This document shows, piece by piece, positions 22,542 through 28,018 of a stretch of 28,018 nt of DNA. The translations under genes were made by a program, and so were the position numbers. Under the pieces are notes generated by a model. That model did no database searches. It worked only from the letters and a program-made list of their open reading frames with translations, and had not been told where the DNA came from. How positions within the stretch are numbered: position 1 is the stretch's first letter; each line of letters opens with the position of its first letter. The DNA comes from RGIG8748 sp045646525. Its GTDB lineage: Bacteria > Bacillota > Clostridia > UMGS1810. The stretch lies in assembly GCA_045646525.1 (NCBI GenBank), contig JAZRKX010000015.1:1-28018 (forward strand), written 5' to 3'.

Positions 22542-22548
22542 TCAAAAA

Positions 22549-24198
22549 TCAACCAATCTTAAAAGAATCTTTTAATGTGGCGGTAAGATTGAATATCATA
22601 TCGTTCTCTTTGGAATACTTATCCACGGTAAAATAGCCATTTCTCATAAACTGGAAGCTGTCCCCCGGTTTTGCGTCCTTTAAGTCTGCATCTATCTTGC
22701 AATCTTTCTTAACTACAAGGGAATCGGGATTTAAGTTTTCCAGATAGTCCTCAAGGTCGCCGGGATTGGATGTGGTAAAGAGCTTGTCATACATATTTAC
22801 GGTGGCGCTTAAACAATTATTTGCATCTACCCACTGTATTGTACCCTTTACCTTTCTGCCGTCGGGAGAATTACCGCCCTTTGAAAGCGGGTCGTAGGTG
22901 CAGATGAGTTCTGTAACCTCACCTGTGTCATCCTTTATAATTTCTTTTACCTTTATAAAGTAAGCACCCTTAAGTCTTACCTCGTTATCGGGAGTAAGTC
23001 TCTTGTATCCCTTTACGGGTACTTCCATAAAATCTTCTTTTTCAATATAAATATTTTTGGAGAAGGACACATTCTTTGTTCCTGCGTTTTCATCGTTGGG
23101 GTTTATCTCTACAGAAAGAAGCTCGCTTTCCCCCTCGGGATAATTCTCTATAGTAACCTTTAAGGGATTGAGCACAGCCATCGCACGGGGTGCTTTCATG
23201 TTGAGGTTTTCCCTTACGCAGTGCTCGAGCATCCCGAAATCTATGACGCTGAACGCCTTGGCTACACCTATGCGCTCTACAAAATCTATAAGTGCCTCTG
23301 CGGGATATCCCTTTCTTCTCATACCGCAGATTGTGGACATTCTGGGGTCATCCCATCCGTCTACAATGCCGTCCTTTACGAGCTTAAGACACTTTCTCTT
23401 ACTTGTAAGAGTGTTTGTAAGATTTAATCTTGCAAACTCTATCTGCCTTGAGGGTACGGGGTAATCGCATGCCTTAAGCACCCAGTCATAAAGAGGTCTG
23501 TGGTCTTCGAATTCCAATGAACAAAGAGAGTGTGTTACACCCTCTGCAGTATCGGAAATGGGGTGTGCAAAATCGTACATGGGGTATACACACCACTTAT
23601 CGCCTGTGCGGTGATGGGTAGCATGAAGAACTCTGTATATTACAGGGTCTCTCATATTGATATTGCCCGAGGACATATCTATCTTGGCACGGAGAACCTT
23701 TGAGCCTGTTTCGAATTCGCCGTCTGTCATCCTCTTAAAGAGGTCGAGGTTTTCCTCTACGCTTCTGTTTCTGTAGGGGCTCTCCTTACCCGGCTCTGTG
23801 AGGGTGCCTCTGTACTCGCGGATTTCGTCTGGGGTAAGGTCATCCACATAGGCAAGTCCTTTTTTTATAAGCTTTATTGCACATTCGTATATCTCGGGGA
23901 AATAGTCCGAGGCATAGTATACATTGTCCCAGTTAAAACCAAGCCACTTTATGTCCTCCATGATGGAGTCTACATATTCTACATCCTCTTTTGTGGGATT
24001 GGTATCGTCAAGGCGGAGATTGCATGTACCGCCGTACTTTTTGGCGGTGGAAAAGTCAATATTTATAGCCTTGACATGTCCTATATGGAGATAGCCGTTG
24101 GGCTCGGGAGGGAATCTTGTCTGTACCTTGTCATATACCTTTTCGGCAAGGTCCTTATCTATGGCATCGTGTATAAAGTTAGAAACGGGTGCTTCCAT
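22549..24198 (-). CDS. glnS: Glutaminyl-tRNA synthetase
   Basis: A 549-residue class I aminoacyl-tRNA synthetase that charges tRNA-Gln directly with glutamine. The ATP-binding HIGH motif is at 38-41 after PPEPNGYL, and the second signature is TSKRK (265-269), the GlnRS form of KMSKS. RLDDTNPTKE (62-71) and the YDFAHPISD segment (208-216) are typical of GlnRS as opposed to GluRS. Residues after about 340 form the anticodon-binding beta barrels. The length equals the usual bacterial enzyme (about 550). Its ATG overlaps the gltX stop by one base (TAATG), with AAGGAG upstream. Many Clostridia lack GlnRS and make Gln-tRNA with GatCAB, so presence here is worth noting. Confidence 0.96.
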   Translation of the reverse strand: MEAPVSNFIHDAIDKDLAEKVYDKVQTRFPPEPNGYLHIGHVKAINIDFSTAKKYGGTCNLRLDDTNPTKEDVEYVDSIMEDIKWLGFNWDNVYYASDYFPEIYECAIKLIKKGLAYVDDLTPDEIREYRGTLTEPGKESPYRNRSVEENLDLFKRMTDGEFETGSKVLRAKIDMSSGNINMRDPVIYRVLHATHHRTGDKWCVYPMYDFAHPISDTAEGVTHSLCSLEFEDHRPLYDWVLKACDYPVPSRQIEFARLNLTNTLTSKRKCLKLVKDGIVDGWDDPRMSTICGMRRKGYPAEALIDFVERIGVAKAFSVIDFGMLEHCVRENLNMKAPRAMAVLNPLKVTIENYPEGESELLSVEINPNDENAGTKNVSFSKNIYIEKEDFMEVPVKGYKRLTPDNEVRLKGAYFIKVKEIIKDDTGEVTELICTYDPLSKGGNSPDGRKVKGTIQWVDANNCLSATVNMYDKLFTTSNPGDLEDYLENLNPDSLVVKKDCKIDADLKDAKPGDSFQFMRNGYFTVDKYSKENDMIFNLTATLKDSFKIG

Positions 24199-25850
24199 TA
24201 TGAAATCGCTCCTTTATAAGCTGAAATTCTCTCTAAAACTCTTTCGCGTCCCAAGGTCTTCATGATTGAATACAAATCGGGAGACTTAGTCCTGCCTGTA
24301 ACGGCAACTCTTATTACATTGCTCACATCGCCCACATGACCCTTGTAGCTTTCGGGGTTTGCCTTGTACTCTTTAACCTCGCGGGCAAAACCGTTCTTTT
24401 CCGCTAGGTCCTTTAAGGTGTTGAACCACTCGTTATTATCGCAATTCTCATCGTACATATCCATGTACTGTGTAAGAAGCTTGGCTATATCCTCTTTGGA
24501 TATATTCTCTATAGTGTCGTATTCGCCTGTGAAAAGCTCATCGAACATAAACGAAAATGCGTTCCTTACCTCCGACCACTTGCCTATATCTTTACGGGGC
24601 TTATCGGGATTGCGGTCAAAACCAAACATTGCTACGCAATAGTCCTTGTCCCTTGTAAGAAGAGTATAAAGCTCGCTGTCATACTCTTTTGCCCACTGCG
24701 TTGCAAGTTCATATACCTTTTGGGCAGTAAATGAGCCGATTTTGTTCTTGCATATATCGTTTAGCTTAACAAGGTCAAAGAGCGCTCCCGAATTACTCAT
24801 TTTATTCATTTCGAGCTTAAACTCTGTCCATGGAGCATTCTTATTGGCACGTCGGAAATCCTCAAATGTGTAGTTTGCAAGGTTTAAAAGATATTCTATA
24901 ACACCGTCCACGGGATAACCCTCATCGGAATACCACGAAACTGCTGCTTCGGGGTCCTTACGCTTGGATATCTTACGCTTGCCTCCGTCATCCTCTTTCA
25001 TGATAGGTGCTATGTGCGCATACTTGGGAGGCTTAATTCCGAGCATAGAGAACATCTGCAGATGTATGGGAACAGACGATATCCATTCATCGCCTCTTAT
25101 AACATTGGTTGTACCCATAAGGTAATCATCCACAACATGAGCAAAATGGTATGTTGGAATTCCGTCAGACTTTAATATAACAACATCCACTATATTTTCG
25201 GGAAGCTCTATCTTGCCTCTTATACCGTCCTTGTAGGAAATTCTTCTTTCTTCGCTTCCCATGGATTTTAATCTCAACACATAGCTCTTGCCGTTTTTGA
25301 TATTTTCTTCTATTTCTTTGAAGCTCAGGTTACGGCAGTATGCGTGCTTACCATGGTAGCCGGGGAGAATTTTTTCTGCTTCCTGCTCCTCGCGGATTTT
25401 TGCAAGTGTCTCCTCCGAGCAGAAGCAGGGATATGCCATACCGTCTTCTACAAGCTTCTTGGCAAAACACTGATAAATTGCCGCTCTTTCGCTCTGCTTG
25501 TAGGGACCGTAATCACCGCTTTCGGTATCAAAATCCACAAAGCCCTCGTCTATGGTGATACCAAATGCCTTTAATCCTTCTATAATCTTGGAAACACCGT
25601 CATCCACCTCACGCTTTTTGTCGGTGTCCTCTATTCTTAATATGAATTTACCGCCGCTCTGGTGTGCTATTCTCTCGGATATGAGGGAAGCAAAAAGACC
25701 GCCTATGTGCAAAAAGCCCGTAGGACTGGGAGCAAAACGGGTAATCTTGGCTTCTTCGCCAAGGTTTCTTTTGGGATATATTACCTCGTAATCCGCTATA
25801 GTTTTGTCTATGTGCGGAAAGAGAAGTTCGGAAAGTTTTTTGTAATCCAT
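24198..25850 (-). CDS. gltX: Glutamyl-tRNA synthetase (long clostridial form)
   Basis: A 550-residue class I synthetase that charges tRNA-Glu. FAPSPTGFLHIGG (39-51) holds the HIGH variant, LRIEDTDKKR (71-80) the amino-acid site, and KRKISKRKD (291-299) the KMSKS loop. It has about 35 residues before the first motif and a long C-terminal anticodon-binding part, more than the roughly 485 residues of standard GltX. Cys142 and Cys144 (PCFCS) are present, but a full zinc-binding set is not obvious. The start at 25850 has AAAGG at good spacing; the ATG at 25859 would have it touching. A clear promoter lies at 25895-25923. With a separate glnS in the same transcript it is probably the discriminating, Glu-only type; that is inference. 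Confidence 0.94.
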   Translation of the reverse strand: MDYKKLSELLFPHIDKTIADYEVIYPKRNLGEEAKITRFAPSPTGFLHIGGLFASLISERIAHQSGGKFILRIEDTDKKREVDDGVSKIIEGLKAFGITIDEGFVDFDTESGDYGPYKQSERAAIYQCFAKKLVEDGMAYPCFCSEETLAKIREEQEAEKILPGYHGKHAYCRNLSFKEIEENIKNGKSYVLRLKSMGSEERRISYKDGIRGKIELPENIVDVVILKSDGIPTYHFAHVVDDYLMGTTNVIRGDEWISSVPIHLQMFSMLGIKPPKYAHIAPIMKEDDGGKRKISKRKDPEAAVSWYSDEGYPVDGVIEYLLNLANYTFEDFRRANKNAPWTEFKLEMNKMSNSGALFDLVKLNDICKNKIGSFTAQKVYELATQWAKEYDSELYTLLTRDKDYCVAMFGFDRNPDKPRKDIGKWSEVRNAFSFMFDELFTGEYDTIENISKEDIAKLLTQYMDMYDENCDNNEWFNTLKDLAEKNGFAREVKEYKANPESYKGHVGDVSNVIRVAVTGRTKSPDLYSIMKTLGRERVLERISAYKGAIS

Positions 25851-25894
25851 TTGCGTCATCCTTTATTAAAATATAGCATAAAAATCTACTTTAT

Positions 25895-25923
25895 ATAATA
25901 ACACAAAAATATTCCAATGTCAA
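25895..25923 (-). promoter_or_regulatory. Sigma-A promoter for gltX-glnS
   Basis: On the minus strand TTGACA (25923-25918) is perfect and 17 bases later comes TATTAT (25900-25895), five of six. The gltX start is 45 bases downstream. The -35 box lies 8 bases beyond the stop of the ClC gene. No T-box-like leader fits in the short distance. Confidence 0.87.
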
Positions 25924-25931
25924 ACTCGGTA

Positions 25932-27167
25932 TTAATCAATATCAAGCTTGGAATAAAGTATACTCTGACTCTTGTAAAGTCCGCCCTTTCCCGACATCAT
26001 GTAGCTTACTGCACACACAAGGCAGAACATAAGTATTGAGTCCGTACCGAAGATTTCCGCCGCAAGAAATACAGATGCAAGCGGACAGTTTACCACACCG
26101 CAGAACAGCGATATAAAACCTATTGCCGCACCCGTAGAGGCTTCCATGCCTATAATGGGTGCCGCTACGCACCCGAATGCAGAGCCTACGAAAAATGCGG
26201 GAACAATTTCGCCGCCCTTAAAGCCTGCGGCAAGGCTTACTGCGGTAAACATGATTTTTAAGATAAAGGCTTCGTATGGCGCTTCGCCCTCCATAGCTCT
26301 TGTTATAATGTGCATACCTGCACCGTTGTAATCGTATGTACCAAAAGACCATGTAAGTCCAAGGACAAGCGCACCGCCCAGAAATGCTCTTAAATATTTG
26401 TTTGGCACAAGTCTTTTTGCGCCTTTTTCCATGGTGGATATGGTCTTGCAGAACACTATACTCAAGACAGCGCAAAGTATTGAAAGCACAATTACCCTTA
26501 CTGCAAAAACAGGCGATGACATATCGCACAGCACGGGCGCAAATCTTACAGGTGCTATACCCAGTGCCGTGCTTACGCCAAATGCAACGGCAGACGAAAG
26601 CACGCAGGGAAAGAGTGCCCCGTAGTGCATGCTGCCCACCAGGGTGACCTCAAGAGCAAAAACCGATGCCGCAACAGGAGTACCGAAAAGCGCGGTAAAC
26701 ACCGCACTCATACCGCTCATAACCGCTATTCTTACACCAGTGGGTTTAAGATGAAATAGCCTTCCTATACCGTAGCCGCAGCTTCCTCCAAGCTGGAGTG
26801 CCGCACCTTCTCTGCCAACCGACGCGCCCACAAGATGGCTTATGGCAGAGCCAGTAAAAATGAGCGGAAGCATGGGAAGAGGAACCTTTTTGTCCCCCCG
26901 TACAGAATCAAATACACGGTCTGTATCTATGGGTGCACTATTTTTAAAAATTGCGTAGAGTGACACAATGCACAAGCTACCTGCAGGAAGAAAATATATT
27001 ATCCATGTATTTTCTGTCCTGAACTCTGTAACCAAATCTATGCACACATGGAATAAGCTTCCTGTAAATCCTCCCAATATACCTGTAAGTAAAGCAATTA
27101 AAAGCCCTTTTGCAAGGGCTTTTATATGTTCTTTGATATTTTTTATCGTTTGTTTTAATAAATTCAT
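25932..27167 (-). CDS. ClC-family anion channel/antiporter
   Basis: A 411-residue membrane protein of the ClC family, which moves chloride or fluoride, often against protons. The signature helix N-terminus is GREGAALQLGG (118-128), with gating glutamate Glu120. FGTPVAASVFALEV (161-174) and GFKGGEIVPAFFVGSAFG (about 313-330) are the other conserved blocks. The usual first selectivity motif GSGIP is not present; its place is taken by FTGSAISHLVG (104-114). GREG followed by small residues and the KGGEIVP form resemble the EriC/CLC-F group of Firmicutes (fluoride exporters), a tentative comparison. The start at 27167 has AAAAGG upstream and lies 5 bases after the antiporter stop, so the two ion transporters form one transcript. 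There is no room for a fluoride riboswitch between them. Confidence 0.92.
   Translation of the reverse strand: MNLLKQTIKNIKEHIKALAKGLLIALLTGILGGFTGSLFHVCIDLVTEFRTENTWIIYFLPAGSLCIVSLYAIFKNSAPIDTDRVFDSVRGDKKVPLPMLPLIFTGSAISHLVGASVGREGAALQLGGSCGYGIGRLFHLKPTGVRIAVMSGMSAVFTALFGTPVAASVFALEVTLVGSMHYGALFPCVLSSAVAFGVSTALGIAPVRFAPVLCDMSSPVFAVRVIVLSILCAVLSIVFCKTISTMEKGAKRLVPNKYLRAFLGGALVLGLTWSFGTYDYNGAGMHIITRAMEGEAPYEAFILKIMFTAVSLAAGFKGGEIVPAFFVGSAFGCVAAPIIGMEASTGAAIGFISLFCGVVNCPLASVFLAAEIFGTDSILMFCLVCAVSYMMSGKGGLYKSQSILYSKLDID
27100..27123 (-). terminator. Terminator-like hairpin inside the ClC coding start
   Basis: AAAAGCCCTT (27100-27109) pairs perfectly with AAGGGCTTTT (27114-27123) around TTGC. 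On the minus strand this gives a GC stem followed by CTTTTAATT, the shape of an intrinsic terminator. It lies about 45 bases inside the ClC gene (codons for ALAKGLL). It may lower ClC expression relative to the upstream antiporter, or be coincidence of codon choice. Confidence 0.35.
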
Positions 27168-27172
27168 ATGGA

Positions 27173-28018
27173 TTACCTTTTGTTTTTTACTTCTTCAAGC
27201 TTAATGTGACGGCGCATCTTAACCTCGTGGGACATAGGCTTGATGTCGCCTGCAGCAGTAAGTGCCATTCTTGTAAAGAGAGGTCCGAAGAGCTCATATA
27301 TGAGCACTGCAAACAAGGTTATGTTTCTTATAAGATTGCCTTCCGCTCCGAGCTGCATTGCGGTGATTGTCATACCGAGAGCCACACCCGCCTGAGGAAG
27401 AAGCGTAATACCGAGGTACTTGCAAATAGAACTTTCGCACCCAGCCCATTTTGCACTCACATACGAGCCTGTGTATTTGCCTATGGAACGGAATAAAATG
27501 TAAATTACACCTATACCCACTATGGCTATATCTGTAAATACGCTAAGCTCAAGCTCTGCACCGCTTATAACAAAGAAGAGTGCAAAAAGCGGAGATGTCC
27601 ACTTGTCCGAAGCTTCCATAAGGTCGTGTGAGAGCGGACAGGTATTGCAGAACACAGTACCTAACATCATGCACACAAGAAGCGAAGAGAAGCTTACATG
27701 TACAGGTCCTATATGGAAGTCAATCATAGCAAGAGAAGCTGTAAGGAATACAAAAGCTATTGTAAGATTTAATCTGTTTGTATTGGAATTAAAGAGCTTT
27801 TCAAGATATGTAAGCACAAGTCCCATAACGGCACCAAGACCGAGGGAAAGTATGATTTCCACAATGGGATTTACCACTATGGATATAAGGTCTATATCGC
27901 CCGAATGAAGAGTCTTTGCTATATCGAAGGATACTGCATAACCCACAAGTCCCACAGCATCGACTAGAGCAACTATTGGGAGAAGAAGTCTTGTAAGAGG
28001 TCCGTCTGCCTTGTACTG
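27173..28018 (-). CDS. Cation/proton antiporter, C-terminal part (truncated by window edge)
   Basis: The last 281 residues of a membrane antiporter whose start lies beyond the right edge; the frame is open up to base 28018. It opens QYKADGPLTRLLLPIVALVDAVG, then runs through about eight hydrophobic segments. IVALVDAVGLVGYAVSFD resembles the ion-site helix of CPA-type (Kef/NhaP-like) antiporters. Also seen are FVFLTASLAM, GPVHVSFSSLLVCMMLGTVF and, later, ITLLPQAGVALGM, a helix common in this group. These proteins exchange sodium or potassium for protons. A short basic tail (RRHIKLEEVKNKR) ends the protein; no TrkA-N or USP domain is attached. It is followed after 5 bases by the ClC gene. Which cation is moved cannot be told. 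Confidence 0.85.
   Translation of the reverse strand, partial: QYKADGPLTRLLLPIVALVDAVGLVGYAVSFDIAKTLHSGDIDLISIVVNPIVEIILSLGLGAVMGLVLTYLEKLFNSNTNRLNLTIAFVFLTASLAMIDFHIGPVHVSFSSLLVCMMLGTVFCNTCPLSHDLMEASDKWTSPLFALFFVISGAELELSVFTDIAIVGIGVIYILFRSIGKYTGSYVSAKWAGCESSICKYLGITLLPQAGVALGMTITAMQLGAEGNLIRNITLFAVLIYELFGPLFTRMALTAAGDIKPMSHEVKMRRHIKLEEVKNKR

Noticed and set aside
22435..22545. N-terminal extension of fba by 37 codons (contains a repetitive hydrophobic stretch)
   Set aside because: It translates the promoter and the tandem decamers; AGGAGG fits only the start at 22434, and class II aldolases begin there.
27168..27172. Fluoride riboswitch before the ClC gene
   Set aside because: Only 5 bases separate it from the antiporter stop, leaving no room for the aptamer.

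Overview
The window looks like a chromosomal segment of a Gram-positive bacterium of the class Clostridia. Supporting signs are strong Shine-Dalgarno sites (AGGAGG type) before almost every gene, sigma-A promoters with TTGACA and TATAAT-like boxes, moderate-to-low GC, a clostridial-style EPSP synthase and long GltX, a two-protein B12-dependent methionine synthase, and a secreted lactocepin/C5a-peptidase-like subtilase. I cannot name a genus. Nearly everything reads on the minus strand; the only convincing plus-strand gene is a small Dabb-domain protein at 20921-21223.

Region A (1 to about 4130) is an AT-rich accessory block, probably the edge of a mobile or integrated element that continues to the left. 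In transcription order it holds an uncharacterised gene (3508-4065), a Fic-domain protein with a winged helix (2412-3485), a second uncharacterised gene (1645-2181), a stand-alone recombinase-domain protein (941-1375), a SHOCT-like/KilA-N protein (302-877) and the N-terminal catalytic part of a serine recombinase cut off by the window edge (1-318). The intergenic DNA here is rich in hairpins and repeats. The two uncharacterised genes share an 18-bp box plus a 10-bp box just upstream.

Region B (4139-20786) is a very compact run of 14 minus-strand genes read from a good promoter at 20826-20854: NagD-type HAD phosphatase, secreted subtilase, aroB, aroA, aroC, pheA, aroE, aroQ, aroK, gpsA, a beta-lactamase-fold protein lacking catalytic residues, the separate MetH activation-domain protein, metH and an MFS transporter. 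Stops and starts often overlap or touch. All six steps from DAHP to chorismate are present, plus the chorismate mutase/prephenate dehydratase that leads to phenylpyruvate. DAHP synthase is not in the window. The methionine synthase is split so that the reactivation domain is a separate upstream gene touching metH.

Region C (20787-28018) begins with divergent promoters at 20826-20897. The Dabb gene and fba (class II fructose-bisphosphate aldolase) converge on a striking 248-bp element made of nested inverted repeats (21238-21485). Next come glnS and gltX (glutaminyl- and glutamyl-tRNA synthetases, 1-nt overlap, own promoter), then a ClC-family anion transporter and a cation/proton antiporter cut off by the right edge.

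The most unusual items are the nested-palindrome element at 21238-21485, the shared boxes and hairpin cluster in the accessory block, the disassembled recombinase module, the three-motif-degenerate beta-lactamase-like protein, and the secreted protease translationally coupled to aroB. I found no tRNA, rRNA, CRISPR array or recognised riboswitch. No gene-free gap exceeds 300 bases.
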